Below are positions 27,452 to 38,650 of a stretch of 64,000 bases of DNA, piece by piece. Origin of the DNA: Auanema rhodensis (lineage: Eukaryota; Nematoda; Chromadorea; Rhabditida; Rhabditidae); contig OZ059894.1 in assembly GCA_964057225.1 (NCBI GenBank), positions 8,132,131-8,196,130 of the forward strand. The letters run 5' to 3'. The number at the start of each line of letters is the position of its first letter. Positions within the stretch are counted from its first letter, which is position 1. The notes below the pieces were generated by a model. It had not been told where the DNA came from. It did no database searches and worked only from the letters and a program-made list of their open reading frames with translations. The position numbers and the translations under genes were made by a program.

Positions 27452-27499
27452 TTTCGGCTAGGAGGAAGAAATGATGTCAGATCAGTTGACTAGCCGAAA
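27452..27499. repeat. 10-bp inverted repeat (hairpin)
   Basis: TTTCGGCTAG pairs perfectly with CTAGCCGAAA across a 28-nt loop. It is GC-richer than its surroundings. Function unknown. Confidence 0.5.
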
Positions 27500-28523
27500 A
27501 ATATGCTAAGATGTTTTGTTCTATTCATCAAAACAACAACAATGAAATATCTGAAAATATATTTCCTATGACGTTTATTCTCTTTTCAAAGTTAAAAGAG
27601 ACATGATTGTACATGTATATCAATGATATTTAGAAAACGAACCAAATGAGTAAGCCAATGTGAAAATGTATGAATGTAAGATCAAAAATCAAATATAAAA
27701 AAATAGAGATATTCAAAATTTAAAACAGAGAAATGTAAAATGTAATTATATAGATAATGATGTACATTGATAGAAATTCATAATGATATGGCACATTAAT
27801 TTTCTATTTATAATCATACTGTCTTTAAGTTAGAAATGAATTTCACAAATGATACAGTAGGAAAATTCAAATAATAATTTCTGATTGGTCTCTCGTGAGA
27901 AAAACTAATTATAAATATTTCTGATATGGCTTGATCTATGACTTTAGAGGGAGGAGAAATCAGTTGATGTGATTAACAATTTTGGATGAAATTCATTTCA
28001 TCCGCTGAGCTGGAGCAGGCTGCTTGCATATCTCTCTGCTCAAAATCCCGCGTTAGTGTTACTTGGTTACCACTCTGTTTCTCAAAATTCAGCCGCAAAA
28101 TTGTGCAATGTTTTAGTAATTTCAGCTTGTTTATCAGAAAAAGAATTATTTTTTCATCTATTACTTCAATGATTATCTAACTATTTCAGCTCTCATACTC
28201 AGTCTGATTTTATATTTTTTTACGCTTCCAAAAAAAAAAGAAATTTATATCCATTTTATATAAATTTTAAACTAAACTTCAATAATCTGCATTTGTCTAC
28301 AATACATAAACACGTTATACATTTTCTATTAGTATTTGAACGAACTGATCTACTAAGTCTCATGCTATTGTATGAACTTTTTGTTTTTCGAAATTGATAT
28401 CAAATTAATGAAATATGTCTAAACTTTTTAAAATGTAATATTTTTTTTCCTAATAGTTATTAAATAAATAATAGTAATGTTACAAGGATTATACAAGGTT
28501 TCTAGACTAATTAAATAAAAATA

Positions 28524-28576
28524 TGGCATAATGATGTAGAAAAAACATTATTATTTGGAATAACATCATTATGCCA
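28524..28576. repeat. 14-bp perfect inverted repeat (hairpin)
   Basis: TGGCATAATGATGT and ACATCATTATGCCA are exact reverse complements separated by 25 nt. Could be a small foldback RNA precursor or the remnant of a short inverted-repeat transposon. Confidence 0.6.
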
Positions 28577-29499
28577 AACAGCTTAGATAATCTGATTATA
28601 CAGTATACATGAATTTGAGAAACATACACTGAATATTTTGGATTTTCCGTCTATCCATTTTCTGATTGAATATTTAATAACTATCCCAAATTCACATTGG
28701 TTATGTGTCATTCAAAAACTTAAAAAAAACAGTTTTTGTTATCCTGAATAAATCATTTAGAGACCAATTATAGGAATATTTTTCATATTTTCACAACTGA
28801 CAAAGATTTTTATAAGAATTATATGAGACAGACTCTAAGAAAGAAATGTTTATGTAAAACAAATATAAATGAATTTCTGTTGATCTTTTAACGATCTTTC
28901 ATGTACTATATTGACATCAAAAAACCTATTAACTAACATGAGTATATAAAGAACTTTATTGTAATCCTTTATAATTGTTTGAGATAGTTAGGAATCCTCG
29001 CTGTTTCAAATAATATTATAGTGACTTTGATTGTCCTCCTGTATTAACAAATTCTACATACAGCCATTTAAATCTCGCAAAACTATCGATGATGATTCAT
29101 AGATAAAATCTCTTTTCATATTATAATCTAATACATACAACAATTCTTTTTATATTTTTTTTGTTAAAAATACACAACTGTTTTTCCAATTTTTAAAACG
29201 GAGTCTATTATTTTCATTAGAAATTTTCCGATTAGGATATTTGAAAATATTGAAATTTTCAATTGCTACGACTCGGCTATATCTATTTCTCTACTTTAAC
29301 ATCCTTGTATGTTGATTTTTTCACTAAAAATCACAAAAAGTTCTTGCTTTAGTCAGTTTGCCTATCTTTTCATAGAACGTATTCTTCAACATTCTTGCGC
29401 AAATTATGATGTCATTCTGGTTATTGTTCACCCATAACTGATTTCCTTATTAGACAAATGTTTTATTAACGTTTTGTCATTTTTCCTTTGATCGTTTAG

Positions 29500-29507
29500 T
29501 ATAAAAG
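29500..29507 (+). promoter_or_regulatory. TATA-like box of the TIL gene
   Basis: TATAAAAG lies about 40 bp before the first TIL-gene ATG. It is followed by ATCATTTCAG (to 29527), which could serve as a spliced-leader acceptor. Confidence 0.4.
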
Positions 29508-29540
29508 CTTAACAAAAATCATTTCAGACTTAGACCAACC

Positions 29541-31344
29541 ATGATGTCTGCTCTGCGCTTGGTATGTTTATTTTAAAAAATAAGTTTAGAGTAGTTTACC
29601 CAATTTCTCTATATTTCTAATTTTATTTCACAATATTTCATTTTTAGATCATCGCTCTTGGAGTTCTTGCTGTATCTATTCAAGCTAATGATGAAGGTCA
29701 GCTTTGTCTTCATTTCTTTTAATTCCCCTGGCTGTGATTTCAGAGTGTGGTGAAAATCAGGAGTACAAACACTGTGGAACTGCATGTGAGCCATCATGTG
29801 CAGATCCAAATCCCGTACGATATTCTTAATAAAACTTCGATTTGAAAACTGATTTATTCAGATATCATGCACCAAACTTTGCCTCTATGAGGTTTGCCAA
29901 TGTAAGCCCGGATATGTTAGAAACATCAACAAAGTCTGTATTCCTAGGGAAGAATGCAAAAACCGTAAGTAGACTGTTTTATCAAGCTGTTCTAACCTTT
30001 AATTCAATCTTGTGTTTTTAAATTTTGTTTCTCTTTTTATATATATATCACAAGCACTTCACTAGATGGTTTATTCAATACAATTTTGGATTTAGAAACA
30101 GAATGCAATCTTTTGGATTGTCCATATGGTTGCGAAGTAGTCGATTTACCGTGTGAGAATGAAAATTGTCCAACAACTATTGCTTGTTCAAATCAAGTTT
30201 AACTAAACTCCATTGAAATCCTTTTAATATTGTGAAACAAATCTTTAAATCTTTAAGCTTATCTTTATTTTACCTTGTTTTTCTGTTTTTTAACCTGCTC
30301 TTCTACTAACATTGTAGAGGGAAACGTCACCAGAACACTTCCTGAAGGTACCACACTCCCACCACCAACATGCCCACCCCGAGAGCATTTCGTTAAATGT
30401 GGAGGAAGCGAAAAAACTTGTGATAACAGAACTTCATTAGAAGTACGTACAACTTTGAACGCATCCACCTCGTTAAGCTAAAAGCTCTTTAGAAATATAA
30501 AAAGCGTTGCGATTGGGGTATGTGCCGTTGTCTTCCCGGCTATTTCCGTCACTATAACGGAGAATGTGTTGAAGAACATGAATGCCCGCCAGGTAACCAT
30601 TTGCACTGTTTGTCCAATAGGTCCATACTGTGTCGTTTTCTATGTTCTATTCGTTATATGTACACATATAAATGTGTTGTATTTCCCATGTCCAATAAAC
30701 GTGATACTGGCTGTGATTTGCTTATAACTTTAAGCTTTACTTTAGCGGATTTACCATCATGCGGTACAACGCAATGTGCTCAATTCGAATATTGTAAAAT
30801 GGTAGAGGTCGAATGTTTAAAAGCTCCATGCCATCGAGTTCCTAAATGTTTCAATTTAGATGGTTAGTTCGAAAGACTTCTCTTTTAATATACTATATAT
30901 GTATATAATATATTTATACCCCCTCTATCCTTTTCAAGATTTTTGTTCTGAACGTGAATCTCTAAATGAATGTGGATCCTTGTGTGAGGAACCAAGTTGC
31001 AATAACCCATTCCCTGTATGTATTGCTCATCTTTCCAGATTTAATATTCACATTACCTTGTTTTACACTAAAGCACCTTCCAGAAACCATGCGAGAGACC
31101 TGGCTGCAAGAAACGATGTGAATGCAAACACGGTTTTGTTCGCTACTTTGGAACCTGCATTGCACTAAGTGAATGTCCTGTATACGAAGGTTTCACTTGC
31201 ACATAACTACTGCTTTCTAACTCCCAAGCACTTTTTCTAGCTGCTCATGAGGCATGTTACAAAGTTGGATGTCCAGCTGATTCTGACTGTCGTGTGGACA
31301 AAAAGTCTAAGCGACCTCATTGTGGTCCCAAAAAGTTCTACTAG
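29541..31344 (+). CDS. Secreted multi-domain TIL (trypsin inhibitor-like) cysteine-rich protein, part 1
   Basis: Likely secreted serine-protease inhibitor. Exons: 29541-29561, 29648-29696 (signal peptide, LRLIIALGVLAVSIQA), 29744-29814, 29862-29964, 30096-30202, 30318/30320-30442, 30493-30592, 30746-30862, 30939-31015, 31084-31189, 31241-31344. Three TIL domains (from 29744, 30320 and 30939) are each split over two exons by a phase-0 intron and flanked by phase-1 introns. TIL1 and TIL3 have ten cysteines; TIL2 has eight. Non-TIL C..x.C exons sit between them. The exon at 30096 ends in an in-frame TAA (30200-30202); splicing on needs the weak donor CAA|GTTTAA or skipping of that exon. A stop at 31342-31344 and an AATAAA at 31490 close one form. 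The exon at 31084 can also splice in phase to 31708, so this and the next entry may be one gene. Confidence 0.75.
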
Positions 31345-31489
31345 AATGTTAGCTCTTCTTCATTCACCACCAGCACGATTAAGAGCAAACCTTTTCTGTG
31401 TTTTTGTTGGAATATTGTATCGAAATATATGAAAACAAAATGAAATACCTTTTCAAATTGTGTTCAATTATATTAAAATCACAAAATAC

Positions 31490-31495
31490 AATAAA
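31490..31495 (+). terminator. Poly(A) signal AATAAA of the short TIL form
   Basis: Canonical AATAAA lies about 145 bp past the TAG of the 31241-31344 terminal exon. Confidence 0.45.
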
Positions 31496-31707
31496 TCTAT
31501 GAAAACAACATCTGTTATTTCCACTCATCTTACCACGATTTGTATCACAATAAATCCAAGAACTGAACATATCATTCTATCCACATCGTTTCACTCTGTT
31601 AACAAAACATTCAGACATTCAACAAATGCACTTATTTCCAGTATTAATCCCTTTTCACTTTTTCATTTTATATTTGGTTTTGATATTTAATTGAAACCTC
31701 TTATCAG

Positions 31708-33406
31708 GTCCAGGAAACTTGACAAGTGAAAGTTGTCCTGCCAATCAAACTTTCACTCAATGTTCATCAATGTGCCCCATGAAGTGTTCAGAAAACGCGA
31801 TGGTATCGAAACGGAAAAAGAAAAAATAACACTTTTCATTCAAATATAGGCATGTGCAGCAATGTGTGGACCTCCAGCTTGCCAATGTAGCATTGGATAT
31901 GCTCTGAATGCTCAAAGTCAATGTATTTTGCAGAGTGACTGTCCACGAAATATTGAATTGTGTAAGATTATAATGTACTACAGAATATTATTTAATTCTA
32001 ATACACAACATTTAAGCGACAGTGCCACCTGTTTCAAATAAATGTGCTCTTGTGGATTGTCGATCCGGTATGGTTTGTCGCGTGAATACTCAAGGTCTTG
32101 CTGAATGTGTTGATCCTTCTTTTGCAACTACTTGTGCAAACTTCTCTTGTGTACAAGGAACTACCTGTCGTACAAACGGCACTGAAGTATATTGTCTTCC
32201 AAGTGAAGGTAAAGAAATTATATTTTGAAAATACTAAGATTGAAGCTGAATTACAGTCACATATGAAGAAGTTCCAAGGGAATGTATGGCTATGATGTGT
32301 CAGATTGGAACCGAATGTAGACGCAATCCTAGCGGTTTAGTTAGATGTTTCCCATCAAGTAAGATATAGAACCAAAACTCTCAGTCACCTCGAAATCGGA
32401 ATGATTTTAGATAGTACAGATGAAAACTTAGAGAATGAAACTGGCTGTCATCAAATTCGATGCACTTCCGGAAATCGCTGTGCTCCATTACCTTTTGGAG
32501 GAGTCGGATGCGTCCCAGATGGTATTACGAGTAACAAGCAAAATATAGATATATATGTTCCAGATGACAATAACTCAAATTCTACAATTCTTGCTAACGA
32601 ACAACATTCTTGTGAAAATGTTGAAAATTGGGATTCTTGTGGTGGATGTGAACCTACTTGCGAAAACCCAACTCCTGTAAGTCATTCTATTTTTTCATAA
32701 ATTATCATTGAATGAACAAATATTAAGCTTTGCAATAAAATGTGCAAACCAGGAAAATGTGTATGTAAACCAGGTCTGGCAAGGAAAGGAAAGAAGTGTG
32801 TCCAATTCTCTGCTTGTCCCGCTTTTACGAACGGTAAGTCAACTTAAGAAACTTGATTAATTAGCCTAATATCATTAATTTTATGCTTTTAGTTAATCCC
32901 GGAAAAATAAAATGCGAAAATAATGAAATATTCACAAATATAATGCCACCATGTGAAGCTACTTGTCGAGGAGTTAATACAGTCAGAGCAACAGTGGAGT
33001 ATTATATTTTTTCATAAATGTTTTTAGTGTGTCGACACCATAAGTACTACTACATCTTTTAACAAACCTGGATGCGTTTGTCGGCCAAACTACAAAAGAA
33101 ATAGTCAAGGAAAATGTGTTCATCAACGTTACTGCTATCTTAGTAAGTTATACGAATATCTCAAATTAAATAGAGAGTTTTACAGCAGCAGGATGTAGAA
33201 AAAATGAAAACTGGTCAGCTTGCTTTTCTTGCGAAAAAAATTGTGAGACTTCTCCAATAAAGGTAAGATTTTTGGTTCTGTTTTGATGCAAAACTAGTCT
33301 GATCTAGAATTGCCATGAGAATTGCTACTCTGGCTGCGCATGCAGCGATGGTTTCGCCCGTAACACTACTGGATCCTGCGTGGAAGTAAAGCAATGTCCC
33401 AAGTAA
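31708..33406 (+). CDS. Multi-domain TIL cysteine-rich protein, part 2 (probable continuation)
   Basis: Exons: 31708-31802, 31850-31961, 32017-32208, 32257-32358, 32411-32676, 32728-32833, 32893-32981, 33028-33142, 33186-33262, 33308-33406. They encode four more TIL domains (from 31708, about 32608, 32893 and 33186); three have ten cysteines and the third has eight. Three non-TIL C..V.C..G..C segments (32017, 32257, 32411) sit between the first and second. The first exon has a phase-1 acceptor and no ATG or signal peptide was seen within 360 bp upstream. This fits splicing from 31189 (phase-1 donor) better than a separate gene. The donor after 32981 is uncertain (GTCAGA chosen over a GTGGAG 16 bp further on). 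TAA at 33404-33406 ends the frame. Confidence 0.72.
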
Positions 33407-33694
33407 TGCCATCAACTAAATCATAAAAAAGAATAGATGGTGTTAAGTATAAAAACCAGTTTATAATTCAATAAGATACTTCACAGCATTGTATTTATTT
33501 CATCAAGTAATTGATACATAAAGATTATAAAAAAAATCTGAACTTACTTTGAACCCTAACTATGAAATTAGTATGATTTTCGTTTTCATGTTTTCCAATC
33601 ATTAAGCTACTTCTGAATTTCCATAAATGAATCATGCCTTCATTCTAAGGCAACAACTATACTCAACGTTTTCAAGAACATTGCGAACAGTGCG
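33407..33694. other. Space between the TIL gene and tRNA array A
   Basis: AT-rich, no gene. The sequence passes abruptly from unique DNA into the 3' half of a tRNA-Asn at 33695, which marks the left breakpoint of array A. Confidence 0.5.
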
Positions 33695-33725
33695 AAGGTT
33701 GGTGGTTCGAGCCCACCCGGGAGCG
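33695..33725 (+). pseudogene. tRNA-Asn fragment (3' part only), unit A0
   Basis: Starts at tRNA nt 43 and keeps the variable loop, T arm and 3' acceptor strand. The 5' half is replaced by unrelated sequence. Confidence 0.9.
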
Positions 33726-33912
33726 AAATATTTTTTGGTTTCCACAGTCCAAATTAAGAAAAATTACATTTTTATTTCATCTACTTATCATCTCATTCAT
33801 AAATTTTCTAGAAGGATTGGAGAAATATAGAGCAGAATATGAGTAAATGTAGATTATTGAATAACCAAACCAGAAGTAGAAACTTTACAAATCTAAATTA
33901 TTGGATATTTGT

Positions 33913-33932
33913 GCTTCCGTGGCGCAATAGGC

Positions 33933-33968
<36 letters not shown>

Positions 33969-33985
33969 GAGCCCACCCGGGAGCG
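33913..33985 (+). tRNA. tRNA-Asn(GTT), unit A1
   Basis: Reads as a 73-nt cloverleaf: acceptor GCTTCCG pairs with CGGGAGC (one T-G wobble), D stem GCGC/GCGC, anticodon stem TTCGG/CCGAA with loop CTGTTAA (anticodon GTT), variable loop AGGTT, T stem GGTGG/CCACC with loop TTCGAGC, discriminator G. It differs from the usual worm tRNA-Asn in a D loop that is one base short. B box GGTTCGAGCC is intact. A T6 run follows. Confidence 0.95.
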
Positions 33986-34171
33986 AAATATTTTTTGGTT
34001 TCCACAGTCCAAATTAAGAAAAATTACATTTTTATTTCATCTACTTATCATCTCATTCATAAATTTTCTAGAAGGATTGGAGAAGATAGAGCAGAATATG
34101 AGTAAATGTAGATTATTGATTAACCAAACCAGAAGTTGAAACTTTACAAATCTAAATTATTGGATATTTGT

Positions 34172-34244
34172 GCTTCCGTGGCGCAATAGGCAGCGCGTTC
34201 GGCTGTTAACCGAAAGGTTTGTGGTTCGAGCCCACCCGGGAGCG
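34172..34244 (+). tRNA. tRNA-Asn(GTT), unit A2
   Basis: As A1 but G49 is T, opening the first T-stem pair. Confidence 0.9.
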
Positions 34245-34430
34245 AAATATTTTTTGGTTTCCACAGTCCAAATTAAGAAAAATTACATTTTTATTTCATC
34301 TACTTATCATCTCATTCATAAATTTTCTAGAAGGATTGGAGAAGATAGAGCAGAATATGAGTAAATGTAGATTATTGATTAACCAAACCAGAAGTTGAAA
34401 CTTTACAAATCTAAATTATTGGATATTTGT

Positions 34431-34450
34431 GCTTCCGTGGCGCAATAGGC

Positions 34451-34486
<36 letters not shown>

Positions 34487-34503
34487 GAGCCCACCCGGGA
34501 GCG
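34431..34503 (+). tRNA. tRNA-Asn(GTT), unit A3
   Basis: Same sequence as A1. Confidence 0.95.
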
Positions 34504-34689
34504 AAATATTTTTTAGTTTTCACAATCCAAATTAAGAAAAATTACATTTTTATTTCATCTACTTATCATCTCATTCATAAATTTTCTAGAATTATTGGAG
34601 AAGATAGAGCAGAATATGAGTAAATGTAGATTATTGAATAACCAAACCAGAAGTAGAAACTTTACAAATCTAAATTATTGGATGTTTGT

Positions 34690-34709
34690 GCTTCCGTGGC
34701 GCAATAGGC

Positions 34710-34745
<36 letters not shown>

Positions 34746-34762
34746 GAGCCCACCCGGGAGCG
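34690..34762 (+). tRNA. tRNA-Asn(GTT), unit A4
   Basis: Same sequence as A1. Confidence 0.95.
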
Positions 34763-34949
34763 AAATATTTTTTAGTTTTCACAATCCAAATTAAGAAAAA
34801 TTACATTTTTATTTCATCTACTTATCATCTCATTCATAAATTTTCTAGAAGGATTGGAGAAATATAGAGCAGAATATGAGTAAATGTAGATTATTGAATA
34901 ACCAAACCAGAAGTTGAAACTTTACAAATCTAAATTATTGGATATTTGT

Positions 34950-35022
34950 GCTTCCGTGGCGCAATAGGCAGCGCGTTCGGCTGTTAACCGAAAGGTTGGC
35001 GGTTCGAGCCCACCCGGGAGCG
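34950..35022 (+). tRNA. tRNA-Asn(GTT), unit A5
   Basis: As A1 but the T stem is GGCGG, giving a C-A mismatch. Confidence 0.92.
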
Positions 35023-35209
35023 AAATATTTTTTGGTTTCCACAGTCCAAATTAAGAAAAATTACATTTTTATTTCATCTACTTATCATCTCATTCATAAA
35101 TTTTCTAGAAGGATTGGAGAAATATAGAGCAGAATATGAGTAAATGTAGATTATTGAATAACCAAACCAGAAGTTGAAACTTTACAAATCTAAATTATTG
35201 GATATTTGT

Positions 35210-35229
35210 GCTTCCGTGGCGCAATAGGC

Positions 35230-35265
<36 letters not shown>

Positions 35266-35282
35266 GAGCCCACCCGGGAGCG
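35210..35282 (+). tRNA. tRNA-Asn(GTT), unit A6
   Basis: Same sequence as A1. Confidence 0.95.
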
Positions 35283-35468
35283 AAATATTTTTTGGTTTCC
35301 ACAGTCCAAATTAAGAAAAATTACATTTTTATTTCATCTACTTATCATCTCATTCATAAATTTTCTAGAAGGATTGGAGAAGATAGAGCAGAATATGAGT
35401 AAATGTAGATTATTGATTAACCAAACCAGAAGTTGAAACTTTACAAATCTAAATTATTGGATATTTGT

Positions 35469-35488
35469 GCTTCCGTGGCGCAATAGGC

Positions 35489-35524
<36 letters not shown>

Positions 35525-35541
35525 GAGCCCACCCGGGAGCG
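35469..35541 (+). tRNA. tRNA-Asn(GTT), unit A7
   Basis: Same sequence as A1. Confidence 0.95.
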
Positions 35542-35727
35542 AAATATTTTTTGGTTTCCACAGTCCAAATTAAGAAAAATTACATTTTTATTTCATCTAC
35601 TTATCATCTCATTCATAAATTTTCTAGAATTATTGGAGAAGATAGAGCAGAATATGAGTAAATGTAGATTATTGAATAACCAAACCAGAAGTAGAAACTT
35701 TAAAAATCTAAATTATTGGATATTTGT

Positions 35728-35747
35728 GCTTCCGTGGCGCAATAGGC

Positions 35748-35783
<36 letters not shown>

Positions 35784-35800
35784 GAGCCCACCCGGGAGCG
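35728..35800 (+). tRNA. tRNA-Asn(GTT), unit A8
   Basis: Same sequence as A1. Confidence 0.95.
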
Positions 35801-35986
35801 AAATATTTTTTAGTTTTCACAATCCAAATTAAGAAAAATTACATTTTTATTTCATCTACTTATCATCTCATTCATAAATTTTCTAGAATTATTGGAGAAG
35901 ATAGAGCAGAATATGAGTAAATGTAGATTATTGAATAACCAAACCAGAAGTAGAAACTTTACAAATCTAAATTATTGGATATTTGT

Positions 35987-36006
35987 GCTTCCGTGGCGCA
36001 ATAGGC

Positions 36007-36042
<36 letters not shown>

Positions 36043-36059
36043 GAGCCCACCCGGGAGCG
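35987..36059 (+). tRNA. tRNA-Asn(GTT), unit A9
   Basis: Same sequence as A1. Confidence 0.95.
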
Positions 36060-36245
36060 AAATATTTTTTGGTTTCCACAGTCCAAATTAAGAAAAATTA
36101 CATTTTTATTTCATCTACTTATCATCTCATTCATAAATTTTCTAGAAGGATTGGAGAAGATAGAGCAGAATATGAGTAAATGTAGATTATTGATTAACCA
36201 AACCAGAAGTTGAAACTTTACAAATCTAAATTATTGGATATTTGT

Positions 36246-36265
36246 GCTTCCGTGGCGCAATAGGC

Positions 36266-36301
<36 letters not shown>

Positions 36302-36318
36302 GAGCCCACCCGGGAGCG
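36246..36318 (+). tRNA. tRNA-Asn(GTT), unit A10
   Basis: Same sequence as A1. Confidence 0.95.
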
Positions 36319-36504
36319 AAATATTTTTTAGTTTTCACAATCCAAATTAAGAAAAATTACATTTTTATTTCATCTACTTATCATCTCATTCATAAATTTT
36401 CTAGAATTATTGGAGAAGATAGAGCAGAATATGAGTAAATGTAGATTATTGAATAACCAAACCAGAAGTAGAAACTTTAAAAATCTAAATTATTGGATAT
36501 TTGT

Positions 36505-36524
36505 GCTTCCGTGGCGCAATAGGC

Positions 36525-36560
<36 letters not shown>

Positions 36561-36577
36561 GAGCCCACCCGGGAGCG
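36505..36577 (+). tRNA. tRNA-Asn(GTT), unit A11
   Basis: Same sequence as A1. Confidence 0.95.
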
Positions 36578-36763
36578 AAATATTTTTTGGTTTCCACAGT
36601 CCAAATTAAGAAAAATTACATTTTTATTTCATCTACTTATCATCTCATTCATAAATTTTCTAGAAGGATTGGAGAAGATAGAGCAGAATATGAGTAAATG
36701 TAGATTATTGATTAACCAAACCAGAAGTTGAAACTTTACAAATCTAAATTATTGGATATTTGT

Positions 36764-36783
36764 GCTTCCGTGGCGCAATAGGC

Positions 36784-36819
<36 letters not shown>

Positions 36820-36836
36820 GAGCCCACCCGGGAGCG
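36764..36836 (+). tRNA. tRNA-Asn(GTT), unit A12
   Basis: Same sequence as A1. Confidence 0.95.
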
Positions 36837-37022
36837 AAATATTTTTTAGTTTTCACAATCCAAATTAAGAAAAATTACATTTTTATTTCATCTACTTATC
36901 ATCTCATTCATAAATTTTCTAGAATTATTGGAGAAGATAGAGCAGAATATGAGTAAATGTAGATTATTGAATAACCAAACCAGAAGTAGAAACTTTAAAA
37001 ATCTAAATTATTGGATATTTGT

Positions 37023-37042
37023 GCTTCCGTGGCGCAATAGGC

Positions 37043-37078
<36 letters not shown>

Positions 37079-37095
37079 GAGCCCACCCGGGAGCG
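37023..37095 (+). tRNA. tRNA-Asn(GTT), unit A13
   Basis: Same sequence as A1. Confidence 0.95.
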
Positions 37096-37281
37096 AAATA
37101 TTTTTTAGTTTTCACAATCCAAATTAAGAAAAATTACATTTTTATTTCATCTACTTATCATCTCATTCATAAATTTTCTAGAATTATTGGAGAAGATAGA
37201 GCAGAATATGAGTAAATGTAGATTATTGAATAACCAAACCAGAAGTAGAAACTTTACAAATCTAAATTATTGGATGTTTGT

Positions 37282-37301
37282 GCTTCCGTGGCGCAATAGG
37301 C

Positions 37302-37337
<36 letters not shown>

Positions 37338-37354
37338 GAGCCCACCCGGGAGCG
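37282..37354 (+). tRNA. tRNA-Asn(GTT), unit A14
   Basis: Same sequence as A1. Confidence 0.95.
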
Positions 37355-37540
37355 AAATATTTTTTAGTTTTCACAATCCAAATTAAGAAAAATTACATTT
37401 TTATTTCATCTACTTATCATCTCATTCATAAATTTTCTAGAAGGATTGGAGAAGATAGAGCAGAATATGAGTAAATGTAGATTATTGAATAACCAAACCA
37501 GAAGTAGAAACTTTACAAATCTAAATTATTGGATGTTTGT

Positions 37541-37560
37541 GCTTCCGTGGCGCAATAGGC

Positions 37561-37596
<36 letters not shown>

Positions 37597-37613
37597 GAGC
37601 CCACCCGGGAGCG
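37541..37613 (+). tRNA. tRNA-Asn(GTT), unit A15
   Basis: Same sequence as A1. Confidence 0.95.
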
Positions 37614-37799
37614 AAATATTTTTTAGTTTTCACAATCCAAATTAAGAAAAATTACATTTTTATTTCATCTACTTATCATCTCATTCATAAATTTTCTAGA
37701 ATTATTGGAGAAGATAGAGCAGAATATGAGTAAATGTAGATTATTGAATAACCAAACCAGAAGTTGAAACTTTACAAATCTAAATTATTGGATATTTGT

Positions 37800-37819
37800 G
37801 CTTCCGTGGCGCAATAGGC

Positions 37820-37855
<36 letters not shown>

Positions 37856-37872
37856 GAGCCCACCCGGGAGCG
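37800..37872 (+). tRNA. tRNA-Asn(GTT), unit A16
   Basis: Same sequence as A1. Confidence 0.95.
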
Positions 37873-38058
37873 AAATATTTTTTGGTTTCCACAGTCCAAA
37901 TTAAGAAAAATTACATTTTTATTTCATCTACTTATCATCTCATTCATAAATTTTCTAGAATTATTGGAGAAGATAGAGCAGAATATGAGTAAATGTAGAT
38001 TATTGAATAACCAAACCAGAAGTAGAAACTTTAAAAATCTAAATTATTGGATATTTGT

Positions 38059-38078
38059 GCTTCCGTGGCGCAATAGGC

Positions 38079-38114
<36 letters not shown>

Positions 38115-38131
38115 GAGCCCACCCGGGAGCG
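38059..38131 (+). tRNA. tRNA-Asn(GTT), unit A17
   Basis: Same sequence as A1. Confidence 0.95.
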
Positions 38132-38317
38132 AAATATTTTTTAGTTTTCACAATCCAAATTAAGAAAAATTACATTTTTATTTCATCTACTCATCATCTC
38201 ATTCATAAATTTTCTAGAATTATTGGAGAAGATAGAGCAGAATATGAGTAAATGTAGATTATTGAATAACCAAACCAGAAGTAGAAACTTTACAAATCTA
38301 AATTATTGGATATTTGT

Positions 38318-38337
38318 GCTTCCGTGGCGCAATAGGC

Positions 38338-38373
<36 letters not shown>

Positions 38374-38390
38374 GAGCCCACCCGGGAGCG
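38318..38390 (+). tRNA. tRNA-Asn(GTT), unit A18
   Basis: Same sequence as A1. Confidence 0.95.
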
Positions 38391-38577
38391 AAATATTTTT
38401 TGGTTTCCACAGTCCAAATTAAGAAAAATTACATTTTTATTTCATCTACTTATCATCTCATTCATAAATTTTCTAGAAGGATTGGAGAAATATAGAGCAG
38501 AATATGAGTAAATGTAGATTATTGAATAACCAAACCAGAAGTTGAAACTTTACAAATCTAAATTATTGGATATTTGT

Positions 38578-38650
38578 GCTTCCGTGGCGCAATAGGCAGC
38601 GCGTTCGGCTGTTAACCGAAATTTTGGTGGTTCGAGCCCACCCGGGAGCG
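38578..38650 (+). tRNA. tRNA-Asn(GTT), unit A19 (last of array A)
   Basis: Variable loop AGGTT has become ATTTT, which also creates a TTTT run that could end transcription inside the gene. The spacer after it is shortened. Confidence 0.88.

Larger units (their letters stand above)
26226..29498. other. AT-rich intergenic region with small hairpins
   Basis: No gene recognised. A TA repeat lies near 26342-26362. Inverted repeats occur at 27452-27499 and 28524-28576. An open frame at 27986-28180 has no domain signature. Confidence 0.5.

Noticed and set aside
27986..28180. 64-codon plus-strand open frame with several cysteines
   Set aside because: No signal peptide, domain or splice context; length is expected by chance.
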